NCBI RefSeq assembly: GCF_949628265.1
Contig: NC_088787.1
Coordinates: 33,344,844-33,408,843, forward strand
Direction of reading: 5' to 3'
DNA length: 64,000 nucleotides
Source of the DNA: Cloeon dipterum
Lineage: Eukaryota; Arthropoda; Insecta; Ephemeroptera; Baetidae
Part shown: positions 48,977-60,800 of the stretch, one piece after another
Numbering within the stretch: position 1 is the first letter of the stretch
Layout: every line of letters begins with the position of its first letter
Made by a program: the position numbers and the translations under genes
The notes under the pieces: model-generated
What the model was told of the DNA's origin: nothing
Databases searched by the model: none
The model's input: the letters and a program-made list of their open reading frames with translations, nothing else

Positions 48977-49273
48977 TCATTCTTTTAGATCCACACCTCG
49001 GTGGTAGTCAATATTAAGTAACTCCGCGTAATCTAGGAAATCCATTCCTAAAGCCAACGATCCCAACACGAAGCCAAAATCTCGCGCTGTCTGCCTTATT
49101 AAATCGCGCACACCAAACATCTGCGACAAAAGCTTACAGAGCCCCATTGAACTGCCTTGCCGACGCACCCCTAATTTGACAAGGGCGTGGGGTGCTTCTC
49201 GGAAGGCCCAGCCGAGTTTCGATCCCACCACGCGAGCCAGCGGCGCGGAATTATTAACGGCTGCGATTGCCAT
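48977..49273 (-). CDS. Small protein of about 98 residues, family unknown
   Basis: A single open frame from ATG at 49273 to TGA at 48977. The codons look coding and the product has regular amphipathic segments (ALVKLGVRR, LCKLLSQMFGVRDLIRQTARDFG, DFLDYAELLNIDYHR). The frame stays open upstream of the ATG and there reads IGAAFAFLILIEAQSMA, which looks like a signal peptide without its Met. A spliced upstream exon may therefore supply the true start. An upstream ATG at about 49362 is in another frame. I recognise no family; the small secreted-type neighbours suggest a similar fate. Confidence 0.5.
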   Translation of the reverse strand: MAIAAVNNSAPLARVVGSKLGWAFREAPHALVKLGVRRQGSSMGLCKLLSQMFGVRDLIRQTARDFGFVLGSLALGMDFLDYAELLNIDYHRGVDLKE

Positions 49274-49429
49274 CGATTGGGCCTCAATTAGAATTAAGAA
49301 TGCAAACGCGGCACCGATAGGAAGCGACTCCGTTCGGATTCGGGGTGTGCGTGCGTGTTTTCATCGCCGCAGACTCGGTCTCCTTTTAAATTAATGAAAG
49401 AAAAAGCAGGGTAGCCAGCAGGCCGCCGC

Positions 49430-49640
49430 ACCACTCTCAGTCACGCTACTCGCATGGCCGGAGTATCGATTGTTGTGTCACGTGTGTAGGAACACACCAC
49501 CGCCGTTTTCTGGTCGTCCGCCCTTCTGCATTCAGTCCGGCGGACGCGTCGCGAACACATCATGCCGCTGCTGCCGCGTCCGCCCGCCGCCGCCGCCGCG
49601 TGACAGTGCGTGTCGCCAAACACTAACCTACAACAAAGGC
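49430..49640. promoter_or_regulatory. GC-rich island upstream of the 98-residue gene
   Basis: This is a CpG-rich stretch with runs of CCGCCGCCG (49584-49600). It lies 150-350 bp upstream of the minus-strand gene. It is the likeliest promoter region for that gene, but no clear core element was found. Confidence 0.3.
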
Positions 49641-52113
49641 CATGAAAATGGAAGACCCCTTCACCACAACTCGCCTTAAAAGGTCAGACGCACCTTCCGT
49701 TTCGTCACTAAATTTAGCCCTGATTTTTTTATACTTTTTGTACGAAGAAAAATTGATCCTCTTAATAAATATACATATTGATGACCAAGTAATTCAATTT
49801 AAAGTTTTTAAAATTTGAGAAAAATCTATAACAAAAGGACTTTGGTCTAGGTTTTCTGACAAAGTCAAACTAATCCAATAAAAATCATTTCAGAATGATC
49901 TGATCATTATAGACTCCAGGAAACAATCGGTAAATAAAATTAAGTATTTTTTGGTAAGTTTATGATCTGGAAAATGCTCCTCCAAATATACTTCTTATAC
50001 ATGCCAATACAGATCAATTTTTGAAGCTCTTAACTGTAGTACAGCGAGTTAAAAATGTATATGCCTAATATCTAGAGTTTAAACATTTGAAGAACAACAG
50101 ACTTTCTAAAATAAATAAAAGTATAGTTTGTATCAAATTAAGCAGGACCTAAAAATTCTTAAATTTGGAAGTTTCAAGGCGAAAAATCTTTATTTACTAC
50201 TTTGAAAATGTCACAATCTGAAACTGGGTCTGCGTGTCAAGTACGTCCACATCTATATTTGTTCCAATGCACGTTAAAGTCTCATTTGACAGACAATTTT
50301 CTATATAAAATTCAACGGGTTATTTCAGAGGAATAAATACAAATTGTTTTTAATTTCATCCCTCAAATTGACAAATAGTAAGTAAATTGGTACACATCAA
50401 TTGGAATGCGTGACAGCCAGTAATGTCATAACATAGACTTAAGGCTTGACGTATTCGACGATTATCTGGCTCGTGTTCAACGAAAACAGTTCTTGTCAAT
50501 GAAGTTACACAAAATAATCAAGCGCAGCTGTCGCAAACACCTGAAATTCGTTTCCAGAGTTCGTCTGGAAAGGTCAGACACGCTCCTCGATGTATTTATT
50601 CATTCTCTTTTGTGAGCGTGTGTTTGCATAGACGGGTGGAACAAGCGCTATATTCAGCGGCGAGCATTATCGTTATGTATAGCTGCTGCTATTTTTGGTC
50701 GAGAAAATATATATGCGTTTTCTGGGTGAATATCAAAGACCCAAGTAATTATTCAAATATGCAGCTGAAATACTATTCATTTAGAAAAGTTGTCACAGAT
50801 AATTTTAATTTTAGGATTTCAGATTATTGTTCCCTCTAGATATAAATACTAAAAAGCAGCGATCGATTCACTTGGAAGATATTGTGTATTTATTTACCTT
50901 TCAGTGGTTTCCTGATCGTATCGGACAGCAAAATAACGCATCAGTGCAAGCCGGAAAGTCAGTAATCGGCTTCGCACATGCAAATGAGCACTCTTGTTTG
51001 TGTCGCGGTACATGCGGATTACGCGAAAAAGCGGCTGTCAACAATGCTATCAGATCGGAGCGAAAACTCATTTTTGCAAGCGCTCGCCGCCGCGACCGAA
51101 ACATGAGGTTTGCGAGGGTACACTTCGCCTTCATGACGAGCTTTATCAGATTATTTGGGCTTCTCTTTGTTGTGGTCGTATCGACTCGATAATTAACTCA
51201 CTTTGACATTCGGCCGCGTGCGTCGATTGAAACAGGAGAAAATGAAAATGTTCGATGATAAAAAAATGTAGGCAGACTTCGACCTGCTCTTTGCGGCTAA
51301 TCTTTCTACTGAAAAGTAAGCAAAAGGGTTATATGGCTTCCCGCTGAGGAAATGCGCCGCGAAGAAATCTCTGTATTGTTATTCTTTCCTAGGTATAACG
51401 CCAGACCAGTGCCATTTAATCGAATACCGCTTTTCATAGAGAATATTGAACTGTCAAGTGGCATAGTTTTATTCATCTTCATTGTTTACTATATGGTTTA
51501 TTACTCAATTAAAATTTTCCTTAGTTTTAAATATTCCTTTTTGTGCCAGATTTATGTCGTAAATTTAATGAGAAGTATAATAAAATTTAACTAAAATTAA
51601 TTAGTTTCCGTTGAATTTTTGTTTTAAAAAACAACTCAAATAATATTTTTGCTATAATATTGTCAGTGATAAAATTTGTTTTCTAAAATAATTACTGCGC
51701 CCGTGAGTTAACATCAATAAACAAGCAAAATTGTAAATTTTATCACGTAGTTTATGTTTAAAACGTTAAACAGATCATCTGCTTCCAATCTGTTCCATTT
51801 TTATTCTAAGCTCATCACTCATGAAGTTATTGTTTCTTTAAACAATCTGATTTTTTTTCTATTCCTTTTGATAAAAGAAAAGGCTTAGACTTTTTAAATT
51901 GAGAATAATAATGAAGTCAAAGAATCGTTCCCAAATATGTCTCTTCATACTCATTTGTCTGGGCCGGAAAAGACGTGAATTATTGTCAGAAATATCAATG
52001 TAGGCAGTGGGCATCGATCGAGCCAGATCAATATTGAGGGAGGTTGGTTGTCGGGGACGACCCCTGCTCGTTTCGACATCCGTCAGCCTGCGTTTTATTG
52101 TCCGCCCGCCCAG
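49641..52113. other. Region with no supported gene
   Basis: Mostly AT-rich. Open frames at 50430-50610 (plus, basic, KLHKIIKRSCRKHLKF) and 51103-51192 (plus, hydrophobic, FIRLFGLLFVVVVS) have some protein-like character but no matching splice sites. Confidence 0.4.
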
Positions 52114-52326
52114 TTCCAGTTGGCCCGGCATTCAAAGTTGTGCTCTTGCTCGGCAGACTGATCGCGGAGGCCGCCGTCAAGGAGTACCTGGCCAAGGCGT
52201 GGAACACGCTGCTCGTCGGCTCGAGACAATGGCTGCAGCAGCACTCGAGAGATAGCCGCGAAGAGGTGCTTGCTCGCAAAAACGTGCGCACCCCGTCCCT
52301 CGACGCAAATGACTTCGTCGTCGCTG
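52114..52326 (+). CDS. Orphan internal exon, unknown protein
   Basis: The exon follows a pyrimidine-rich acceptor (TTTTATTGTCCGCCCGCCCAG) and ends at a strong donor (GTCGCTG then GTGAGTA). Its frame uses GC-ending codons and reads FKVVLLLGRLIAEAAVKEYL, NTLLVGSRQWLQQHSRDS and TPSLDANDFVVAG. Both borders are phase 1. A second acceptor 6 nt downstream keeps the frame. A possible last exon at 53621-53643 would add GSGEGS and a stop. No first exon was found. The family is not recognised. Confidence 0.45.
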
Positions 52327-53620
52327 GTGAGTACCCTTTCGTATCGGCTTGCTTGATGATTGCTTCCTTTTTATCCTTAACATAAACACGCGGCAAGTGC
52401 CGTGGAATTATGACTGCGTTTTAAATTTAACTCTTGTAGGATTGAAATTGATAAATTTTCTGATGACACAATCGTAAAATAAAGAGTTGCATGACTGCTT
52501 TCTTTTTCACTGCTTAAGAAAAAGTTTTTATTTTCGTATTTTTAGAATTGAATTAGTTTATCTAAGTATTTGCACATTCCTCAATCGCGCTGGAGTGATA
52601 GTTTACTTCCTTTTACAATTCAATTAAGGGAAACCGTGAAAAGTCTTTTTAGCACTGAATATTTGACTGTTAACACAGGACCAGAATAACTCTGGGCCAA
52701 TTTCAGAGACTTTTGATGAGTTCGTTAGCCACAAATTTATGTATCAAAAGCATTATAGTCTCTAGATAATCAGGGTAGCTCGTCATTTACGAGAAAAATC
52801 TATGCCAATAAATTTACGCATTAACTCAGTAAACATTTTCTGTTCAAGAGAGTGATAATAATTTAGTGCAAAGATAATCCACAAAGAAGCTCGAGTCTGT
52901 TTATTTGACAGACAAAATATCATGAAAATATACCTTTTTCAAAATGTAGATTTTAAAATGATTCTAAATATTTGAAAAAAAATCGTCAAGATCTTATGTC
53001 CTGATTGCTTGAAAATGCTATAGCTGGTAATTTATTTTAAGGCAATTTTAGACAAAAAAATATTGATTTGTGATTGAAATAATCGAAATAATGATCATTT
53101 TTTTAATTATAAAGAAAAAACTACGCCGGGTCCGAAACAGCCGGTATAATTATGTTACGAGAGCGTCTGAAATTAATTTTATTTTACAATTTTTTGACTT
53201 GCTGGCCTTCAATACCGGATTTTTACTAGCTATTGTAAATCAGTAGAAAATAATAAGGTTGCTAACCATTTTAACTTTGATCAGCTAGCTGAACCGATTT
53301 TTGCTGGCCAAACTTGTGGATTTATCCACGTCATGTAGAAACTAATGCAGCACGATTGAATCTATAGACATAGGCAGTCATAAACCATTAACCTATCAAT
53401 CATAGGTGCTGCGGAAACAAACGATTGTTAAAATCTATTTGTGAATCAGGGCAACTTTGTAAAAGATTTATTGCCAAAATTCCACGAAAATAGTGCAGAT
53501 TTTGGCAGAGATGAAGGAACAAGTTGTGATTTACAAAGTACTCTTGTCCATTTTAGGTTAGAGGGTATATGTGTCAATCGCCTCGCTTCTGTTCTTTTCT
53601 CCATGAAAGGGTCGTCACAG

Positions 53621-53643
53621 GAGGTTCAGGAGAGGGCTCCTGA
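53621..53643 (+). CDS. Possible terminal micro-exon for the 52.1-kb exon
   Basis: After a pyrimidine tract (CTTCTGTTCTTTTCTCC) and CACAG, the 23 nt GAGGTTCAGGAGAGGGCTCC plus TGA fit the phase of the donor at 52326 and end the frame. Such a short match can arise by chance. Confidence 0.2.
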
Positions 53644-53689
53644 TGCGTCGCGCCGGTTTCATATGCGGCAGGCGTGTTCTCCACGAGCA

Positions 53690-54040
53690 CCAAGAGCGGT
53701 ATAGTTGCGGGTCAGCGTGCGAGATGGCGTGCGGTGGGCGCACTCAGGCCGATCGACCACCGGAGGCGAACATGGTCGCAAGGTTGGAGTGATGCTTTTT
53801 TAATTTGGAGTGGCGGCGGCGGCTTCGTCGTGCTGCCGCAAGTGGATGCTCTGCTGCTGCTGCTGCTGCTGCTGCTGCCGCGTCCAAGGCGACGACCAGA
53901 GCGAGAGCCTGCGTGGTGTCAGTGCAGTCGTTGTCAGATGCAAATGTGCTAGGCTGCTGGCGCGAACCTCAATGGACCCTGGCGCGCCGAGCCGACAGCA
54001 TCTTCTGCTCTCATGACAGCCATCAGAGAAACCATAGGTG
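53690..54040 (+). other. Candidate first exon and promoter, GC-rich, ending in a strong donor
   Basis: A GC-rich stretch ends ACCATAG then GTGAGTG at 54040, a near-consensus donor. An ATG at 54014 starts MTAIRETI in the correct phase to splice onward, and a 14-codon upstream frame overlaps it. If real, this is the first coding exon of a gene whose other exons lie beyond the window, making the last 10 kb its first intron. No TATA box was found. Confidence 0.35.
53849..53878. repeat. (CTG)n trinucleotide repeat
   Basis: Nine or so CTG units in a GC-rich 5' exon-like region. Open frames through it (poly-Leu, poly-Ala or poly-Gln) are by-products of the repeat. Confidence 0.95.
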
Positions 54041-57000
54041 AGTGCCTCCACACTCGAAAGGGGGGCTCTCGCGGCATCGCCCCCTTTTCCTCCCTTGTGC
54101 CGGGCCCGAATTGAATTTATTGAGCGGCAGGCCCTTTTGCCCGAACGCAACAGCCGATTTTCGCATTCGACTCTGGCTGGGCTACAGGTGGGCGTTCCTG
54201 CTGCCGTGCTCACTGACTCACTCGCTCCTTGCGAGCAACACACGCAGATCTGGCCGATTGTGTGTGCGAAAGCAGCCTTGACACATACACACACACATAG
54301 ACGCGCGATCCGCGTCTTCTTTTCTCGCTGATTGTTCCTCCGGCGCTCGCCTAATAGGCCCATTGCTTTTTGTTTTTGTTTTTAGTGCCCGCTGTGTTTA
54401 ATTATTAAGCAACGAGCGACCGCACGCGTTGCGGCCGAGTCATATTATTATTAGGGAATTTTCACCAAGTAGTGAGTTTGCGTTTTTTTCTCCGTCTCGC
54501 TTGGCTCGGCGGAACTTAAGTGGTAATGCAAAGCGGATATTGCTTTCTAATCGGAGACGGACAAAATATGTAAAAACTTGAAAATATTTTCATTATCATT
54601 CTCCCTGTTTTCAGGGATAAAATTTAAGGTCTTAAAAAAGTTTTAATTTGATTTGGAATTGCACAGATTTGAAACGCGCAACAAGTCCCAATTGAATTGA
54701 TAAGATTTATTTATAAAAAAATCGGTAGTGTTGCTCACACTGATAAAAATTGCATGAACTGACCTGAATATATTGGTTTGTGCGTCACAAAATCTGTTGT
54801 GATTTCATTTGAATGTCTGCATTAAATTTACAACTCAAATTTATTCTCCGACACACTGACTCAGTTCTTTAAACGATTTTTCAAACAGGAAATTTAAGTT
54901 TGTTTCCTTCCATGGTTATCTCATTGTCAAGTTGAAGCGGGAATAAGGAAACAACAATAGACAGGAAAAGACTTGGGTGGCATTTTATTTCAGCATACTA
55001 ATTTTTTCTTTCATAAATTCATTCCCTTTGCTAAAAATGAGGAAGCGATATTTATCATGATCTAGAGGCTTAATTTTTCTTTGAAAACAACAAAATTAAA
55101 TTATACTGGTGGAGGAAAATAGCTAGGCAACCCGCGTGACACAAATGCTCTTCTGGTCGCCCACACCCGAAAACTTTCTGGCAGGAAGCAACCCTTTCCT
55201 TGTTTTTCGTTTTTCATTAGTTTATTGTGTTTCCACAGTTATTTAAGCCACCAACACTGCCGCTAGAAGCGACAAATTTCACCAAACAAACTGTTTCCAT
55301 GTAGCAATCTGAACTTCATCGTGTTTGATTTATGCAAACCAATATAAAGCCAAGTGCGTAGAAGTTTTTACGAGAGCAAACGACGCACGTTGGAGCCTCG
55401 TGATGTGTTAGCTCATTTTATATTCGGCGCAAAACACACCGGCTGCAGGAAATGATAGTAATAATGCATTCAGAGAGGGCACTTACTCTCTCGTTTGCTT
55501 GACAAAGCGGATACACCGTGAGAGTTGCAAAAAATGAACCCGCGCGCGCTGACGTCAAGTGTGTAACAGAAGCACGTGCATGCATGAAATTTTCAAAAAG
55601 AAAAGCATCAGCAGCAACTCCTGCGGCAGCGGAGATGTTTTGCTGACGGAATTCACTCGCTTGGTGTATTTTTAAATGAGAGTGCAAACCTGATCCTCCG
55701 CCTCCGCCTCGATTTAGTCATGAAGAACACACAGTAATTGGGCTTTGTTGCACGCGAATCGAGTTTGCATTGTGTGTTTTTTTCTTGTTATGACAAGATA
55801 AACACACATCAGACGGAGTAAAAAGCGGCTTTGACTGTGATGGGACTTTTTCCTTTAGGCTAATTTTTCGAGCTTGAATTCTTTGAAGATTTTTCTTTTT
55901 GATCCACGGAGGTAGAAGCCGCGTAATTATTTTTTCATTGTTGTTTAACTTTTTAAAATTATCTAGAGCTTTAATAATATGATTCTGAGTCTGAACATCA
56001 ACCTTTGTGCACAATTTTCCTCCGTGGCATGCGATGTTCCTTTTTGCAACCGTGCGGGGCTGCACTGTGATGGAGCACGTAGCGATAATGAAATTCCGCG
56101 GAGCCCTCTCCCGCTAAATGAGCGATATTCCCCACGAGCACTGCACTTTGCTTCGAACGATAGCACGCACCGATACTTTCCCGTTTATACTGCACGCACA
56201 GAGGCAGCAGCACATTTGACCTCGGGCCCTAATTGCATCGCTGTTCAGTGCGCGTCCGCACACACAACCCTTTCTCTCCCCTGCTATGCAGCGACTGTCG
56301 ATCAGCACACAATGCACTTTGTTCGTAATTTTTTTCTCCTCTGACCTCTATCAATCAATTTGGCCTCCCTCGCAACTGCTCGTATTTGATTTTTGTAAAC
56401 AAATTAAGAAAATTGGTGGTTTGCCACACGCGTGGAGCAGGGTCGGAGGAAACTTCGAGAAATTCCTTGTTTCAGTGGTGCAGCGGTGCAAACTCTCCGA
56501 GATTTCCACGACACCGCATGCGGCCGTGGAACAAGGTTGTTGCTCTAAAAATAAACACGCTGATTAAAACCAATCATCCGCTGGTACCGCCTGGTCGGAT
56601 AATTGTGTATTTATGCTGATTATATGCAAGACATTGTTAAGCAATTAGCAAAGCCAAGGCTACAGACAAAACATGGATTGGCATTGAATAGCTTTAATGC
56701 TCTCTATTAAATCTGTATAACAATTTGGTTATTATTAAAGCAGCCTGGAACGAGTTTATTTCATTCTCCTCTATGTCTATATCACTCTTTTCCTCTAAAA
56801 TTTGTTTGAAATATAAGTTTTGTGTTTTATATATAATCCAAATAGCCGTGGCTAATGTGCAATCATAAATTTGAAGCGAAAAAAGAGAATCACCCGTAAC
56901 ACAAGTATGATATATAACGTCAGGACGCTGGGGAAAGGCGAGCTTGAAAAATTTTCTACAATATTTTTCATGCTTTGCTCTCCCAACCGCGCGCAAAATC

Positions 57001-57873
57001 CGCAATAATTTCGCGCTTTATGTCTGCCGGTCCAGAGCAAAGCTCAACTTATTTTAGCCTCGTATGAAATTCTAAAGTCTGCTTAGGTTGTTTGCAGAGG
57101 AAAAATACAACAGAGCATTGTCGAAAAAACTATGAGCAGAAACAATCATCAATCATTCGCGGTTGATTTTCTTTATATCTATCAGTAGTGTTAGTAAAAA
57201 ATCAATTTATTATGATGAATAATAAATAATAAAGCTAAATTTTCTAAAGCTTTTTTTTTTGCACAAATGCACCGTTTTTAGGGGGTTGTTTGACAAGTAT
57301 GAACCATATACGAGCCAAAATAATAAAATTATTTCGTCAAACATTCGATTGGCTGTTTCGAAATGCTTCTCTTTCCAAGCTGAGCCCTAATTATTTTTGC
57401 GAACAAACCTGATTTGCGTGTTTACAGCCCAGGGAAGTGTAATTTGCCGAGTGACCCCTGCCGGCGAACCACAATTAAAAATGAGTCTGGCAGGTGCAAA
57501 TTATCAAATAATTTTCGGCGGCGTGCGTTTAGCATTCTAACCTGTTTCAGTCCGTGGGAGGCGAACAGTAAAAAAGCAGCAGACAAGTGAATTAAAAGTG
57601 CTGCTCTCGTTTTTACTCTGCTCGACCGGTAATAATTGCTGGCTGTTCACTATTTTTCCGCCTCCAACTTTGTCTAAATCGCGTACGAAATCTAAAAGCA
57701 ATTACAGGTTATTGCGAATTGATAATTTTCGCTCGGAGACTGCTTTGCATATCGCGATCGCGGCTTCATTGTCGTGGGAGCAGTTTTAATTAATTGACAG
57801 ACTCCTGCCGAGCCGCGAAAAGCAAACCATCAGAGGTTTAGAAATGGTGTCTAGAAAGCGGCCGACGTGATTA

Positions 57874-57897
57874 TCTCAATTAGGCGGCTAATTGAGA
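57874..57897. promoter_or_regulatory. Perfect inverted repeat of TAATTG cores
   Basis: TCTCAATTAG, GCGG, CTAATTGAGA: two 10-bp arms pair exactly around a 4-bp centre. Each arm has the ATTA core bound by homeodomains, so it may be a paired homeodomain site. Chance cannot be excluded. Confidence 0.3.
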
Positions 57898-60800
57898 CGT
57901 CAAATCGTGTCGCCCGAATGCGAGTGGATCGAAGCATTAGTATTTTAATCTCTGAATCCGGTTCGCACCAATATTATTTCAAAGAACCAATCGTACCACC
58001 ATTTTTCTTGCAGTTCTCAACAAGATGAAATCAGGTTCTGCCACTTTTTTCCTTTGCAATTAATCCCATCAAAGCGTATTGAACGTTAAACTTTTCAAAA
58101 TCCATTACACCAGCATTATAGGTGCTGCAAACCTTTGCAAAATAAATTTAAAAAATATTAAAAAAAAATCCCTAACGTTTACAGCAACAGAATATTCTCG
58201 ACGTCTTTTGTAGATAATTAAAAGCACGCAGGCCTGAAAAACAACTCACTCAAGTATTTTTTTCTGAGAGATAACAAGCGAAACGTTTTATTTTAAGCAA
58301 CAACAAGTGCGCCTCAGGTGAAATAATTACCATTCCCGTCGTTTTAATGGCATTTTAAGCAAGTCTTGCGAGCGTGAATGCATATTAATGTGATTCATCA
58401 TGCTGCTCGCTTTTGATTGGAATCGGCGCCTGAAGCTAAAGGAAAAATTATAATAATTGCGAAGTGCCCTTTAATACGAAATCAATTACCTGAAAACGTG
58501 CAAACGCTACTGCGAGTGAGTGGTAGTGCTTCAGAGTGAATTAATGACGGTGGAAAAGATCAAGGAAAAAGGAGCACCTGCATCTTTTGTGCAAACGACT
58601 CGTTTTGCATTTGCGTACCGTGTCCCATTTATTTAATATCTTATTTTATTATTTTCTCAATGAAATAGTAAAGAGCAAACGTAAGTTTATGAAGAAATGT
58701 GTGCTTTAAGAAGATGGGGATTTGAATTATATTTTTAATTTTTCTTTAATTAATTTTCCGCATGTTTTGGAGATTATTGGAGAGTTATAAATGTATTTTT
58801 CGTATTTTATCATGCAGGCAACTGTAATATGTTATTTCCTATTCATTGATAGAGCCATCAAAGACTAAACTGATAAAAATTATTACGTTTAAAAAGTTGT
58901 GACGGAACTCAAAAAAGTATATTTTAATTAAGACATTGAAAGTATGCAAATTTCACTGCATTTAAATTGAATTATAACATTTTTGTCTTTAACCCAAAAC
59001 TCCTTTGTCTGTGTGACAATTATTCTGTGGTACGTTTATTATTTAATAAAGCTCGTTTTACTTATTACCATTAGACCCACTCTGGCAATAAAGGAAATGG
59101 CTGCTCGCCGTCAGAGTAACCTTACGGGCCACCCTGTTGGATGTTTAGCAGCGAGCAAAACATCGCCATTTATGCAAATGCAATATATCGGGGAGCAAGC
59201 AAGCAGTCGAGCAAGGGTGATTTGCATAAAAGCGAGAGCCTTCACACGAACACGACATGTTAATTACTTTCCATCTGTGCGCCGAGCAGCTCCCGTGTGC
59301 ATGTGTTTGTGCTCGATTAAATTATGCAAGCGTCGCTGCCTTAATCGGTCAGTTAGCAAGCAAGCAACTCGCTTTATGCATAACAGTCTCTCTCCTCTTC
59401 TTTTTTTTATTATTTTCACGTTCGGCATCAATTAATTGCAGCGAGGCCGATTTCGACGGGTGGGCGGTGATCTAATTAATCAGCTGGATTAATTATTTTC
59501 AGAAGTCGCAGCGAGCACGTCTGTTGTTTAATTTAAGGACGTCGAATGGTCTTTCGTTTTCTCCTTGGCGCCTTTTCTCGCGCGTGATCGATAAGGAAAT
59601 TGGCTCTTGTAATTGCACGGCCGTCGCTTGAAGTGGAAGTCGGACGAGATAGTGCGTGGAAATCCAATTCCGTCGACAATTTCAGCAGGGAAATCAAGCA
59701 TGTGCTGGAGGAAATTTTCCACCCACTGTCGCAAAATGATGGATATTAGACACAAAACACTTTTCATTCGCTTTTTGCCCAGGGGGTGATAAAAAAAAAC
59801 AAGACAGAACGAGTTTTAATTGGTCCATTAGCGAGTTACAATAAATTAATATTGGCAGCTTGGCGTGGCACGAGAAAGGAGTCGGCGGCCAAAGCGTCGT
59901 GTTCGGCAGGGAAAAGGCATATAGTGACCCGTGCACGTGCGAAATTTGCCTCGCCGATGTGATTTACGAGGCATTGTTCGCAGCTTGTTCGGTTCGCCGC
60001 CACCCGCACACTGCATGCTCATATCTTGCGCACCGATAAATATCCAAAGCCAATTTTGCGCGCGCGAGGCCAACTAATAACAACAACAAACAACATCGGC
60101 CAGACCTGCAAGCAACAAAAAGATATGTGATATAGATATTGGTTGTTTGAAAGGGATTTTGGGAGGATTTAGCAGTAAATCGTGATAGAAAATTGCTTGC
60201 TTCATAGTATATTTCATTTTCATTGAGTGCTCTTAAATTTTATTTTGTCTAAATTATTTCGACCTTAGCACACGGTTGGAACCTAATTTTTGCTAATCGT
60301 TTTGAACAAATATAAAATTTGAAACTAATCTCGAACAATTTAAAAAAAATGCAACTCAAATTTGCCTGCACTCGCAATATCTATTTACCTCCGAATGTTC
60401 GGCAGAGCCGGCCTGTGATCTAATATTTATGATTTTAATTAATTAATTAGCCAACTAATTTGTTTCCACTGGATCATATACATTAATGGGAATAAAAAAG
60501 TGTAAAAAAGGCAAAATGTACAAGCGATCAAGTCGTTGAAACGTTGGAAAATCAAAAGTTAGTCGAGTCGTAAACAGCCTATGCTAAAACACATTCACAC
60601 ACACGCTAAAATTATAGCCACAGATGATTTTTTAATTAAGACGGGAAAAAATCGATACGGACGTTCTTAAAGGGGTAAATTATTCCACTGCTTACTTGTC
60701 AGTAATCCTAAAGTAATAACCTTGCTGGCCATAAAGGTTTTTCTTCTCAAGAAATGTTATTATAATTCAGCACGGTTGAGAATAAGTTTGCGAATCAATG

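Noticed and set aside
51099-51192. Short hydrophobic start as first exon for the 52.1-kb exon
   Set aside because: It looks like a signal peptide, but none of its possible GT donors has the phase needed to join the exon at 52114.
53800-54363. 187-residue minus-strand open frame with poly-Gln
   Set aside because: It is produced by the CTG repeat and GC-rich DNA opposite a plausible plus-strand first exon. No domain, and it crosses the strong plus-strand donor.
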